Source: an uncultured Collinsella sp.
GTDB taxonomy: Bacteria; Actinomycetota; Coriobacteriia; Coriobacteriales; Coriobacteriaceae
Assembly: GCA_934668345.1 (NCBI GenBank)
Contig: CAKUNE010000001.1
Span: forward strand, 1-64,000
DNA length: 64,000 nt
Reading direction: 5' to 3'
Positions 52,558 to 61,769 of this stretch are shown here, piece after piece. The notes beneath the pieces were generated by a model. That model had not been told where the DNA came from and made no database searches. It saw only the letters and a program-made list of their open reading frames with translations. Position numbers and translations under genes: made by a program. The first letter of the stretch is position 1, and each line of letters begins with the position of its first letter.

Positions 52558-53274
52558 TTACGCGACGTTTTCGACCAGCTCGGCGACGATGGCATCGAAA
52601 GCGGCAACCGGGTCATCGGCACCGGTGATGGGACGGCCCACCACGATGTGGCTCGCGCCACGCTCGATAGCTTGGGAAGGCGTGGCCACGCGGGACTGAT
52701 CTCCCAGCGCCGCACCAACCGGACGAACACCCGGGGTCACGATGAGCGCATCGGGGCCCAGCAGCTCACGCATATCGTGGGCCTCCATCGGGGAGCACAC
52801 GATACCGTCGATGCCGTTGGCCTGGGCGAGCTTCGCCAGACGTGCTGCCTCCTCGGCCACCGGCGACTCAATGCCGATCTCGCTGAGCGAATCCTGGTTC
52901 ATGCTCGTGAGCACGGTGATGGCGACGAGCTTGGCACGGTCCTCGCGCGCCTCCTCGGCGCCCTCGCGGCAGGCAGCGAGCATGGCGCCCGAGCCCAGGC
53001 CGTGAACCGAAAGCAGGTCGGCACCGGCAAGCGAGGCCGAACGGGCGGCACCGCGCACCTGATGCGGAATATCGTGGAACTTAAGGTCGAGGAAGACCTT
53101 AAAGCCAAGGTCCTTGAACGTCTTGACGATCTCGGGGCCTTCGGCGTAATAGAGCGTCATGCCGACCTTGAGCCAGGCGGCGTGACCCGAAAGCTCACGG
53201 GCGAGCTCGAGCGCACGCTCACGGTCGCAGTCGAGGGCGACGATAACGCGGTCGCGGGCATCGGTCTCTAGCAT
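52558..53274 (-). CDS. pyrF: orotidine-5'-phosphate decarboxylase
   Basis: A 238-residue enzyme for the last step to UMP. The catalytic block DLKFHDIPHQVRG near residue 63 has the DxKxxDI motif of the class with Lys and Asp; VIVALDCDRERAL starts the barrel and VTPGVRP closes the phosphate site. Its ATG is inside the last codons of pyrD (7-nt overlap), so it is translationally coupled. This is the last gene of the pyr operon. Confidence 0.95.
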   Translation of the reverse strand: MLETDARDRVIVALDCDRERALELARELSGHAAWLKVGMTLYYAEGPEIVKTFKDLGFKVFLDLKFHDIPHQVRGAARSASLAGADLLSVHGLGSGAMLAACREGAEEAREDRAKLVAITVLTSMNQDSLSEIGIESPVAEEAARLAKLAQANGIDGIVCSPMEAHDMRELLGPDALIVTPGVRPVGAALGDQSRVATPSQAIERGASHIVVGRPITGADDPVAAFDAIVAELVENVA

Positions 53275-54191
53275 TCGAACGCACCTACCAGCTCGTTGAT
53301 GTCCTTCACGCCCTGGGACTCGGCCCAGGCCTCGAGCTCATGCGCGATCTTAAGCGAAGCACACGGATCGACGAAGTTGGCCATGCCGACCGACACGCAG
53401 GTGGCGCCGGCCAGGATAAACTCAGCCGCATCCTCGCCAGTCATAACACCGCCGACACCGTTGATGGGGATATCGACGGCCTGGGCAACCTCCCAGACCA
53501 TGCGCACGGCGATGTGGTGGCACAGCGGGCCCGAAAGGCCGCCCTTGGGCTTGGCCACGCGGGACTTGCGGGTATGGACGTCGATGGCCATGCCCTGGAT
53601 GGAGTTGATGACCGAAAGGCCGTCGGCGCCGGCAGCCTCGAGAGCCTTGGCGATCTCGGCGACGTTGACCGGCGCCATCTTCACGAACAGCGGCTTATCA
53701 GTCACCTTGCGGCAGGCAGCCATAACGGAAAAGGCGCCCTCGGGCGTGGAGCCCATGGCGGCACCGCCGGCGGCGATATTAGGGCAGCTCACGTTTATCT
53801 CGTAGCCGGCAGCCCAGGGGCACAGCTCGACATACATCTCGAGTGCGCGGACAAACTCGTCAACGGAGTGGCCGGCAACCTGACAGATGACCTGGCAGCC
53901 GTCCTTGGACAGCTGTTCGAGCCACGGACCGGACTCACGGGCAAAGGCGGCCACGCCGGGGTTCTGAAGGCCCACGGAGTTGATCATACCGCCGGGAATC
54001 TCGGCCATGCGGGGCGCAGGGTTGCCGGGCCAGGGCTCGGCAGCGCAGCCCTTGGTGGTGATGGCGCCCAGTTGGGACACATCGAAGAAGTTCTGGAACT
54101 GCCAACCGTAGCCAAAGGTACCGGCTGCGGTATTGATGGGGTTCTGCATCTTGACGCCGCCGAAATCGACGGCCATGTTCACGGTACCCAC
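53268..54191 (-). CDS. pyrD: dihydroorotate dehydrogenase, catalytic subunit (class 1B)
   Basis: A 307-residue FMN enzyme oxidising dihydroorotate to orotate. The active-site loop INVSCPN carries the catalytic Cys of class 1 enzymes; NTAAGTFGYG and GVGGVMTGEDAAEF bind FMN. Class 1B pairs with PyrK and uses NAD. Its GTG start overlaps the pyrK stop (TAGTG), supporting a PyrDK complex made in equal amounts. Confidence 0.95.
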   Translation of the reverse strand: MGTVNMAVDFGGVKMQNPINTAAGTFGYGWQFQNFFDVSQLGAITTKGCAAEPWPGNPAPRMAEIPGGMINSVGLQNPGVAAFARESGPWLEQLSKDGCQVICQVAGHSVDEFVRALEMYVELCPWAAGYEINVSCPNIAAGGAAMGSTPEGAFSVMAACRKVTDKPLFVKMAPVNVAEIAKALEAAGADGLSVINSIQGMAIDVHTRKSRVAKPKGGLSGPLCHHIAVRMVWEVAQAVDIPINGVGGVMTGEDAAEFILAGATCVSVGMANFVDPCASLKIAHELEAWAESQGVKDINELVGAFEC

Positions 54192-54982
54192 TAGAAGACC
54201 ACCACCTTGGAAGCATCAAACACGGGGCCGCACATGCAGGCGCCCTTCATACCGTCGACCGTCTCGACATTGCAGGTGTTGCAGGCGCCAAAGCCACAGC
54301 TCATCATGCGCTCAAGCGACACCTCGCAGTACGCACCGGCCTCGGCGGCAGCGGCGGCGACTTTCTTCATCATGACAGCGGGGCCGCAGCTGGCCACATA
54401 GTCGTAGCCGCCCTCGCCGAGCAGCTCGGCTGCCGGGTCGGTGCAAAAACCGTGCAAGCCCAGCGTGCCATCATCGGTGCACACGTTAACCGTGGCGCCC
54501 AGCGCGCGGAACTCATCGACTCCCACGGCCTTGGAAGCGGTGCCAAAGCCCAGGCAAACGTCGACACCCACGCCCTGCTCGGCAAGCTTGTCGGCAAGGC
54601 ACAGCACGGGCGGAACGCCGATGCCGCCCGCCACGAGCAGCGCCTTCCTGGTGCCCTCGGGAACAAGCCAGCCGCGGCCGCCAGGGCCCAACAGGTTGGA
54701 CTTGGAGCCGGGGGCCATCTGCGACAGACGACGGGTGTCGTCGCCCACGACGGCGTACCACAGCTCGACGGTGCCGGCCTGGGCGTCGGCGCGATAGAAG
54801 CTCAGGGGCACGCGAAGCAGCGAGGACGCATCGCCGGGCACGGCAATGTTCACAAACTGGCCGGGCTTGAGCGCACTTGCAAGCTTGGGGGCCGAGATAA
54901 CGAGCGAGAAGATGCCGTCGGCGATCTCCTGGTTCGAGACGACCTCGAAGTCGTGCATGCGTGCAGTGGAAGGTGTGGGCAT
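54191..54982 (-). CDS. pyrK: dihydroorotate dehydrogenase electron transfer subunit
   Basis: A 263-residue FAD/2Fe-2S protein that passes electrons from PyrD to NAD. It has an FAD domain with the RxxS-like LRVPLSFY block, an NAD domain beginning LLVAGGIGVPPVL, and the cluster cysteines in CGFGACNTCN plus a later C (GACMCG). It is 92 nt downstream of pyrC, after a hairpin, and directly ahead of pyrD. Confidence 0.94.
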   Translation of the reverse strand: MPTPSTARMHDFEVVSNQEIADGIFSLVISAPKLASALKPGQFVNIAVPGDASSLLRVPLSFYRADAQAGTVELWYAVVGDDTRRLSQMAPGSKSNLLGPGGRGWLVPEGTRKALLVAGGIGVPPVLCLADKLAEQGVGVDVCLGFGTASKAVGVDEFRALGATVNVCTDDGTLGLHGFCTDPAAELLGEGGYDYVASCGPAVMMKKVAAAAAEAGAYCEVSLERMMSCGFGACNTCNVETVDGMKGACMCGPVFDASKVVVF

Positions 54983-55029
54983 AGACGCTCCAATCCCCCA
55001 TGCGGTTGCATGGTTCAGACGAACAGAAA

Positions 55030-55054
55030 GCGCGGCACCGCAAGGGCACCGCGC
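55030..55054 (-). terminator. hairpin between pyrC and pyrK
   Basis: On the minus strand GCGCGGTGCC and GGTGCCGCGC pair with two wobble pairs around a 5-nt loop, then TTTCTGTTCG. It is placed 20 nt after the pyrC stop, so it may reduce transcription into pyrK-pyrD-pyrF. Confidence 0.6.
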
Positions 55055-55074
55055 ACAAAAGCGATAAGGCTATG

Positions 55075-56364
55075 CTAGCAGATGCAGCCGTCGGCGAGCG
55101 TCTGCTTGCCGCCGACAAACACATCGGTGGCACGACCGGTGAGCGTGCGGCCGGCAAAACCGGAGTTCTCGGCGCGCGACTCGTAGCCGTCCTCGCCGAC
55201 CGTCCAGGTGGCAGACGCGTCGAAGACGGTCAGGTCGGCAACGGAGCCCGCCTTGACCTGAACTTGGTCGAGGCCCAGGATCTCGCGCGGCTTGATGGCC
55301 ATGAGCTCGACCATGCGGCCCATGCCCATCTTGCCGGTGTTGACCAGCTCGGTGAGCACGAGTGCCAGCGAGGTCTCGAGGCCGATCATGCCGAAGGGCG
55401 CAAGCTCGAACTCACGAGCCTTCTCCCACGGGGTGTGGGGAGCGTGGTCGGTAACGATAACGTCGACGGTGCCGTCGATGACACCCTGGCGGATGGCCTC
55501 GGCATCCTCCTCGGTACGCAGCGGCGGATTGACCTTGAGCGAGGTGTTGTAGGTCTCGTCCAGGTCGTTCTCGGTCAGGAACATGTGGTGCGGGGTGGCC
55601 TCGCAGGTAACCTGAACGCCAGCGGCCTTACCGGCACGCACGATCTCCAGGCCATGGGCGGTGGAGATGTGCTGGATGTGCAGCTTGGCACCGGTCAGCT
55701 TGGCGATCTCGATGTCGCGGGCGATCTGGAGCTCCTCGCCGGCAGCCGGCCAGCCCTCGAGAGCCAAACGGGTAGAGACCTTGCCCTCGTTGATCTGGCC
55801 GTGACCGACCAGGTCCTCGTCCTGGCAGTGGCTCATAAAGACCTTGCCGAACATCTTGCCGTAGTCCATGCAGCGACGGAGCATGCCCGCACCCTGCACG
55901 CCGCGACCGTCGTCGGTGAAGGAGACGGCGCCATGTGCGACCATATCGCCCATCTCGGACATGGCCTCGCCCTTAAGACCGCGGGTCATAGCGCCCGACG
56001 GATAGACGCGGCAGTGGCCAACCTCGGCAGCGCGGGACTTGACGAACTCCACGACGGTGCCGTTATCGGTGACGGGGTCGGTGTTGGGCATGGAGCACAC
56101 GCCGGTGAAGCCGCCCTTGGCAGCAGCGCGGGTGCCGCTCTCGATGTCCTCTTTGACCTCATAGCCGGGCTCACGCAGATGGACGTGCATGTCCACCAGG
56201 CCGGGGACGAGGTACTTGCCGGAAAGGTCGCGGACCTCGGCTCCCTCGGCGGCGAGATTCTCGCCGACCTCGGCGATCTTGTCGCCGTCGATCAGGACGT
56301 CAACGATACCGTCAAGCTCGACGGACGGGTCGACGACGTGGGCATTCTTAAGAAGCAAGGCCAT
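55075..56364 (-). CDS. pyrC: dihydroorotase
   Basis: A 429-residue zinc amidohydrolase that cyclises carbamoyl aspartate. Metal ligands are in DMHVHLREPG near residue 60, and the later H blocks MSHCQD and LHIQHIST plus the catalytic Asp in VIVTDHAPHTPWEK are seen. The ATG at 56364 has GGAGG 8 nt upstream and lies 17 nt inside the end of pyrB. Confidence 0.95.
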   Translation of the reverse strand: MALLLKNAHVVDPSVELDGIVDVLIDGDKIAEVGENLAAEGAEVRDLSGKYLVPGLVDMHVHLREPGYEVKEDIESGTRAAAKGGFTGVCSMPNTDPVTDNGTVVEFVKSRAAEVGHCRVYPSGAMTRGLKGEAMSEMGDMVAHGAVSFTDDGRGVQGAGMLRRCMDYGKMFGKVFMSHCQDEDLVGHGQINEGKVSTRLALEGWPAAGEELQIARDIEIAKLTGAKLHIQHISTAHGLEIVRAGKAAGVQVTCEATPHHMFLTENDLDETYNTSLKVNPPLRTEEDAEAIRQGVIDGTVDVIVTDHAPHTPWEKAREFELAPFGMIGLETSLALVLTELVNTGKMGMGRMVELMAIKPREILGLDQVQVKAGSVADLTVFDASATWTVGEDGYESRAENSGFAGRTLTGRATDVFVGGKQTLADGCIC

Positions 56365-57292
56365 TATCGGCACCTCCAAGCAGCAGATACAGGATAGCCA
56401 TACGCACGCAGATACCGGCGTAGACCTGCTCCAGGATGACGGAGCGTTGCGGGTGGTCGGCCATATAGGAGTCGAACTCGACGCCGCGGTTGATGGGGCC
56501 CGGGTGGCAGATGATCGCGTCGGGCTTCATGAGCTTCTCGCGGTCCTTGGTCAGGCCGAAGAGCTTGTGGTACTCGCGAATGGTCGGGAACGGAGCACCC
56601 TCGAGACGCTCCTGCTGCACGCGCAGCATGTAGACGACGTCCAGCTCGGGCAGGACGGAATCGAGGTCGCTCGTCACGTGGTCGCAGCCCAGGACCTCGG
56701 GTGCCGGCGGAAGCAGCGTGCCGGGAGCGACGGCGTAGGTCTCGCAGCCCATGATCTTAAGGGCGGGGATCAGCGAGCCGCAGACGCGGGAGTGGGCGAT
56801 GTCGCCGACGACGGCGACCTTCAGGCCGTGGAAGTCACCCTTGTGCTCCCAGATGGTGTACAGGTCCAGCAGGGCCTGCGTGGGATGATTGTGCTTACCA
56901 TCGCCGGCGCAGATGACGCTCGCGGGCGAGTTCTGCGTGACGATATAGGGAGCGCCGGCGTGCTTGTCGCGCACGACGATGCAGTCGATCTTGTAGGCGT
57001 TGAGGGTCTCGACGGTATCGACGAGGCTCTCGCCCTTGACCGTGGAGGTCGAGGAGCCGCCGAAGTTAAGGCTGTCGGCCGAAAGGCGCTTCTCGGCGAG
57101 CTCGAAGGAGCTGCGGGTACGCGTCGAGGGCTCGTTGAACATGTTGACGATGGTCTTACCCTTGAGCGTGGGAACCTTCTTGATGGCACGCTCGTTGACC
57201 TCGGAGAACGCCTTGGCGGTCTCGAGGATGAGCTTGATTTCCTCTTCGGAGTACTCGGTAATGTCGATCAGGTGCTTATGGTTGAACGCCAC
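56348..57292 (-). CDS. pyrB: aspartate carbamoyltransferase catalytic subunit
   Basis: A 314-residue enzyme joining carbamoyl phosphate and aspartate. The carbamoyl phosphate loop is PSTRTRSSFE, and HPTQALLDLYT and HPGPINRG are family blocks. The GTG at 57292 is chosen because GGAGGTGAG lies 7 nt upstream; an earlier GTG (57304) overlaps that SD. No pyrI is present, so regulation is probably at transcription through PyrR. Confidence 0.94.
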   Translation of the reverse strand: MAFNHKHLIDITEYSEEEIKLILETAKAFSEVNERAIKKVPTLKGKTIVNMFNEPSTRTRSSFELAEKRLSADSLNFGGSSTSTVKGESLVDTVETLNAYKIDCIVVRDKHAGAPYIVTQNSPASVICAGDGKHNHPTQALLDLYTIWEHKGDFHGLKVAVVGDIAHSRVCGSLIPALKIMGCETYAVAPGTLLPPAPEVLGCDHVTSDLDSVLPELDVVYMLRVQQERLEGAPFPTIREYHKLFGLTKDREKLMKPDAIICHPGPINRGVEFDSYMADHPQRSVILEQVYAGICVRMAILYLLLGGADNGLAS

Positions 57293-57296
57293 GGTA

Positions 57297-57893
<597 letters not shown>

Positions 57894-57902
57894 TCACATG
57901 TC

Positions 57903-58017
57903 TTGACTGCTGACACAGTCAAAAAAATAGATGCCCGACCGCTCAAAGCGGACCAGACACCCACAGGAAAGGCTACTCTTTGGCAGCTATGTAATTCCAT
58001 GTGGGTATCTCGTACCC
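57903..58017 (-). promoter_or_regulatory. pyr operon leader: attenuator-like RNA switch
   Basis: On the minus strand three hairpins overlap. A: GGGTA-CGAGA-TACCC (58017-58003). B: AGATACCCACA pairs TGTGGGTGTCT (58010-57955). C: a GC-rich stem with a bulge (57961-57930) followed by seven T's (terminator). A and B share 8 nt; B and C share 7 nt. This is the anti-antiterminator, antiterminator, terminator layout of PyrR-controlled leaders. A TTGACTG/CAGTCAA hairpin (57922-57903) follows, near the pyrR SD. Confidence 0.75.
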
Positions 58018-58249
58018 CTTTAATGGTCAAAGGATAGTGTAGCCAACCTAGAGCGTAATTGCGAGTATAAATACAGAGCAATCCGTAAACGGAGTCCAAT
58101 GCTCCATAAACCTATATATATTTGTGGGACGAGCTTGAAAACGCACGCACGAGCTGGCATAATCCCCTCTGCTGCACGCAAATCGGATCTACGTCCAGGG
58201 CCGTGGCGTGGGCACTATCGCCAAAAGAGGAATATCTCTGTGTAGATTA

Positions 58250-58278
58250 CGCACAGGGAGCTGCTTCTGTGCTATAGT
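58250..58278 (+). promoter_or_regulatory. candidate rpmB promoter
   Basis: TGCTATAGT (58270-58278) forms an extended -10, TGn-TATAGT. The -35 at 17 bp (CGCACA) matches the consensus only in its last three bases, as tolerated with an extended -10. It is 55 nt before the start codon. Confidence 0.45.
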
Positions 58279-58332
58279 TCAGGCTTGTTTGTTAACGCGA
58301 CATGTTCGTTTGTCGCCCAAGGAGGGTCAGTT

Positions 58333-58521
58333 ATGTCCAAAGTTTGCGAAGTTTGCGGTAAGCACCCCGTTGCCGGTCGCTCCATCAGCCACTCTCACCG
58401 CGTCACCAACCGTAAGTTCCGCCCCAACATCCAGCGCGTCTACGTCGTCGTCGATGGTCACCGTCGCAAGATGAACGTTTGCTCCACCTGCCTCAAGTCC
58501 GGCAAGGTTGCGCGCTCCTAA
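58333..58521 (+). CDS. rpmB: 50S ribosomal protein L28
   Basis: A 62-residue large-subunit protein. SKVCEVCGKHP, SISHSHRVTNRKFRPNIQRV and the end NVCSTCLKSGKV give the L28 pattern with a CxxC...CxxC zinc site (C+ paralogue). The ATG at 58333 has AAGGAGG 8 nt upstream; the 16-codon longer frame covers that SD. It is monocistronic, ending at a terminator. Confidence 0.96.
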   Translation: MSKVCEVCGKHPVAGRSISHSHRVTNRKFRPNIQRVYVVVDGHRRKMNVCSTCLKSGKVARS

Positions 58522-58589
58522 ATAAGGTCTTACCAACAAGTACCTCGGACTCTCCGGGTCAAAGACCTCGCGTTCACATAGAACTTACC

Positions 58590-58620
58590 AAAGGCGTCCT
58601 TTCATGTAGAGGGCGCCTTT
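58590..58620 (+). terminator. terminator of rpmB
   Basis: AAAGGCGTCCT and AGGGCGCCTTT pair (one G.T) around a 9-nt loop and run into TTTTTG counting the stem end. It lies 68 nt after the stop. Confidence 0.85.
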
Positions 58621-58880
58621 TTGCACTCATTGGAGACAGACTTACATGAGTGTTTGCAGATGTCAAAGGGATCGTAGCCCAGCTGATATGCCTTGAAGCT
58701 TGACCAGCGGTACGCATCGAGCGAGTCGAGCGCGCCTTTCACAGGATTGAGATGGATATAATCGAGCAACTGGACCGCCTGCATGTCCGACTCGACCGCG
58801 ACCCGCGAATAGCGATTATCAAACAGGCGGCCCGTTCTCCCCGTTTTCCCATTGAAATACTCATGTAAGTCTGTCCCCAA
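58602..58880 (-). pseudogene. fragment of a REP-associated/IS200-type tyrosine transposase
   Basis: A 92-codon frame encodes only the C-terminal part of a Y1 (HUH) transposase: YFNGKTGRTGRLFDNRYSRV, then VQLLDYIHLNPVKGALDSL and YRWSSFKAY, typical of RAYT-like proteins. The HUH metal motif and the catalytic Tyr region upstream are missing, so it is inactive. No SD precedes it. It lies within 26-bp inverted repeats and reads opposite to adhE. Confidence 0.75.
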
Positions 58881-58884
58881 TGAG
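58626..58884. mobile_element. miniature element with 26-bp inverted repeats
   Basis: CTCATTGGAGACAGACTTAC... (58626-58651) and its complement (58859-58884) agree at 25 of 26 positions. Between them lies the transposase fragment. No target-site duplication was recognised. IS200/RAYT elements normally lack terminal inverted repeats, so this may be a non-autonomous derivative whose ends are palindromic transposase sites. Confidence 0.65.
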
Positions 58885-58911
58885 CGGCCATGCGAACAGG
58901 TGGTTTTAGTT

Positions 58912-58939
58912 AAAACGCTTCAGTTTATTGAAGCGTTTT
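58912..58939. terminator. hairpin upstream of adhE
   Basis: AAAACGCTTCA and TGAAGCGTTTT form a perfect 11-bp stem with a 6-nt loop. It would insulate adhE from read-through of the element. Confidence 0.6.
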
Positions 58940-59032
58940 AGTGTGCCTTTTACGGGAATCTTACCACTCACCGAATTATTTATTGCTATTATGCAAGGCG
59001 TAGGGTAAATCTCCGATCGCAAGGAGACACAA

Positions 59033-61681
59033 ATGGTGAAAAAGTCACCGGAAAACACTACTCCCGCAATTGTGGACAACGTAGAGGCGCTTGAGGCTAA
59101 GCTCGCTCAGATGCGAGAGGCCCAGGCGCTTTTTGCTACGTACACGCAGGAGCAGGTCGACAAGATCTTCTACGAGGCCGCCATGGCCGCCAACAAGGCT
59201 CGTATCCCGTTGGCGAAGATGGCCATCGAGGAGACCGGCCGCGGCGTTCTTGAGGACAAGGTCATCAAGAACCACTACGCCGCAGAGTACATCTACAACG
59301 CTTACAAGAACACCAAGACCTGTGGTGTCCTGGAGCGCGACGAGGCCTACGGCATCACCAAGATCGCCGAGCCCATCGGTATTGTGGGCGCCGTCATCCC
59401 GACGACCAACCCCACCTCCACCGCGATCTTCAAGACGCTGATCAGCCTGAAGACCCGCAACGGCATCATCATCTCCCCGCACCCGGCAGCCGCCAAGTGC
59501 ACTATCGCCGCCGCCAAGCTCGTGCTTGACGCCGCCGTCAAGGCTGGCGCCCCCGAGGGCATCATCGGCTGGGTCGATGTCCCCTCCATCGAGCTGACCA
59601 ACATGGTCATGCGTGACGTCGACATCATCCTCGCCACCGGTGGCCCGGGCATGGTCAAGGCCGCTTACTCCTCGGGCAAGCCTGCACTGGGCGTTGGCGC
59701 CGGTAATACCCCGGTCATCATCGACGACACCGCCGACGTGCTGCTCGCCGTCAACTCCATCATCCACTCCAAGACCTTCGACAACGGCATGATCTGCGCT
59801 TCCGAGCAGTCCGTGACCGTCATCGACACCATCTATGACCAGGTTAAGGCCGAGTTCCAGAAGCGCGGCTGCTACTTCGTCAAGCAGGGTTCCGAGATGG
59901 AGGCCCTGCGTGCCGCCATGTTCAAGAACGGCGCCCTCGATCACCGCATCCCCGGCATGGCTGCCGCCAAGATCGCCGAGCTCGCCGGCATTGAGGTTCC
60001 CGCCAAGACCAAGATCCTGATCGCCGAGGTCACCTCCACCGACCCCGCCAAGGAAGAGTTCTCCCACGAGAAGCTCTCCCCGGTCCTGGCCATGTATCAC
60101 GCCAAGGACTTCCAGGAGGCCGTCGACAAGGCCGAGCACCTGGTGCTCGCCGGTGGCCCGGGCCACACCGCCTCTCTCTACGTGCACCCCGCCCAGGCCG
60201 AGAAGATCAGCCTGTTCGAGCACGTCATGAAGGCCTGCCGTATCGTCATCAACACCCCGTCCTCGCACGGCGGCATCGGTGACCTGTACAACTTTGGCAT
60301 GAAGCCGTCTCTGACCCTGGGCTGCGGCTCCTGGGGCGGCAACTCCGTCTCCGAGAACGTTGGGGTGAAGCACTTGATCAACGTTAAGACTGTGGCCGAG
60401 CGCCGTGAGAACATGCTGTGGTTCCGCGCTCCCGAGAAGGTCTACTTCAAGAAGGGTTCCACGCCCGTCGCCCTCGACGAGCTCGGCACCGTCATGGGCA
60501 AGAAGCGCGCCTTCATCGTCACCGACCAGTTCCTCTTCAAGAATGGCAACACCCGCGCCATCGAGGCCAAGCTCGACGAGATGGGCATCGCCCACGACTG
60601 CTTCTACGACGTTGAGCCCGATCCGTCGCTGCAGTGCGCACGTCGCGGCGCCAAGCAGATGGCTCTCTTTGAGCCGGACGTCATCATCGCCGTCGGCGGT
60701 GGCTCCGCTATGGACGCCGGCAAGATCATGTGGATGATGTACGAGCATCCCGAGTGCAAGTTTGAGGACATGGCCATGGACTTCATGGACATCCGCAAGC
60801 GTATCTTCACCTTCCCCGAGATGGGCAAGAAGGCCTACTTCGTCGCCGTCCCGACCTCCTCGGGTACCGGCTCCGAGTGCACGCCGTTCGCCATCATCAC
60901 CGACAAGGAGACCGGCATCAAGTGGCCGCTCGCCGATTACGCGCTGCTCCCCAACATGGCTATCGTCGACGCCGACAACTGCATGACCGCCCCGCGCGGC
61001 CTGACCGCTGCCTCCGGCATCGACGTCATGACCCACGCCATTGAGTCCTACGTCTCCATCATGGCTTCCGACTACACCAAGGGCCTCTCCGAGCGCGCTG
61101 CCAAGCTCGTCTTTGAGAACCTGCCCTCCAGCTTCGAGAACGGCGCCAAGGACCCGCACGCCCGCGAGGAGATGCACAACGCCTCCTGCATGGCCGGTAT
61201 GGCCTTCGCCAACGCCTTCCTGGGCCTCAACCACTCCATGGCTCACAAGCTCGGCGCTTTCCATCACCTGCCCCACGGCATCGCCAACGCTGTCATCCTG
61301 ACCCGCGTCATGCGCTATAACGCCGCCGAGGCCCCCGTCAAGATGGGTACCTTCTCCCAGTATCCTTACCCCAACGCGCTGCACAACTACGCCGAGATGG
61401 CCAAGTACTGCGGCATCGAGGGCAAGGACGACAAGGAGACCTTCGAGAACTTCATCACGAAGCTCGAGGAGCTCAAGGACTTCATCGGCGTCAAGAAGAC
61501 CATCGCCGACTACGGTGTCGACGAGCAGTACTTCCTCGACACGCTCGACGAGATGACCGAGCAGGCATTCAACGACCAGTGCACCGGCGCTAACCCGCGC
61601 TACCCGCTCATGAGCGAGATCAAGGAGCTCTACCTGGACGCCTACTACGGCCGCGAGCCCCAGGACTACGCCGTCTGCTAG
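59033..61681 (+). CDS. adhE: bifunctional acetaldehyde-CoA/alcohol dehydrogenase
   Basis: An 882-residue fermentative enzyme: acetyl-CoA -> acetaldehyde -> ethanol, regenerating 2 NAD+. The N-terminal ALDH domain (1-~440) has catalytic C255 in NGMICASEQ and the NAD block GAVIPTTNPT. The C-terminal iron alcohol dehydrogenase (~460-870) has GGGSAMDAGK and iron ligands in GLNHSMAHKLGAFHHLPHG. Such proteins form spirosomes. AAGGAG precedes the ATG. Codon use is strongly biased to C-ending codons, fitting high expression. Confidence 0.97.
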   Translation: MVKKSPENTTPAIVDNVEALEAKLAQMREAQALFATYTQEQVDKIFYEAAMAANKARIPLAKMAIEETGRGVLEDKVIKNHYAAEYIYNAYKNTKTCGVLERDEAYGITKIAEPIGIVGAVIPTTNPTSTAIFKTLISLKTRNGIIISPHPAAAKCTIAAAKLVLDAAVKAGAPEGIIGWVDVPSIELTNMVMRDVDIILATGGPGMVKAAYSSGKPALGVGAGNTPVIIDDTADVLLAVNSIIHSKTFDNGMICASEQSVTVIDTIYDQVKAEFQKRGCYFVKQGSEMEALRAAMFKNGALDHRIPGMAAAKIAELAGIEVPAKTKILIAEVTSTDPAKEEFSHEKLSPVLAMYHAKDFQEAVDKAEHLVLAGGPGHTASLYVHPAQAEKISLFEHVMKACRIVINTPSSHGGIGDLYNFGMKPSLTLGCGSWGGNSVSENVGVKHLINVKTVAERRENMLWFRAPEKVYFKKGSTPVALDELGTVMGKKRAFIVTDQFLFKNGNTRAIEAKLDEMGIAHDCFYDVEPDPSLQCARRGAKQMALFEPDVIIAVGGGSAMDAGKIMWMMYEHPECKFEDMAMDFMDIRKRIFTFPEMGKKAYFVAVPTSSGTGSECTPFAIITDKETGIKWPLADYALLPNMAIVDADNCMTAPRGLTAASGIDVMTHAIESYVSIMASDYTKGLSERAAKLVFENLPSSFENGAKDPHAREEMHNASCMAGMAFANAFLGLNHSMAHKLGAFHHLPHGIANAVILTRVMRYNAAEAPVKMGTFSQYPYPNALHNYAEMAKYCGIEGKDDKETFENFITKLEELKDFIGVKKTIADYGVDEQYFLDTLDEMTEQAFNDQCTGANPRYPLMSEIKELYLDAYYGREPQDYAVC

Positions 61682-61699
61682 TTCTAGCACGGTTTTTAA

Positions 61700-61746
61700 C
61701 GGCGGGGGTGCACGGGTGTTTCACACACCCCCGCCGTCGCTTCTAT
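61700..61746 (+). terminator. terminator of adhE
   Basis: CGGCGGGGGTG and its perfect complement pair around a loop in which GGGTG/CACAC can add pairing. It is 18 nt after the stop. The tail TCGCTTCT is weak. Confidence 0.7.
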
Positions 61747-61769
61747 CGCATCGTTGAAAGGATGCAACC

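Larger units (their letters stand above)
58522..59032. other. intergenic region rpmB-adhE with transposon remnant
   Basis: This 511-base stretch holds the rpmB terminator, a 259-bp element with inverted ends and a transposase fragment, another hairpin (58912-58939) and the adhE promoter. TGCTATTAT (58984-58992) is an extended -10 candidate about 40 nt before the adhE ATG; no clear -35 or Rex-type operator is visible. Confidence 0.6.

Noticed and set aside
59045..61690. An 881-codon open frame antisense to adhE
   Set aside because: It mirrors adhE codon for codon. Strong C-ending codon use leaves few stops on the other strand. The translation is low-complexity (Val/Gly/Leu/Asp-rich) and lacks an SD.
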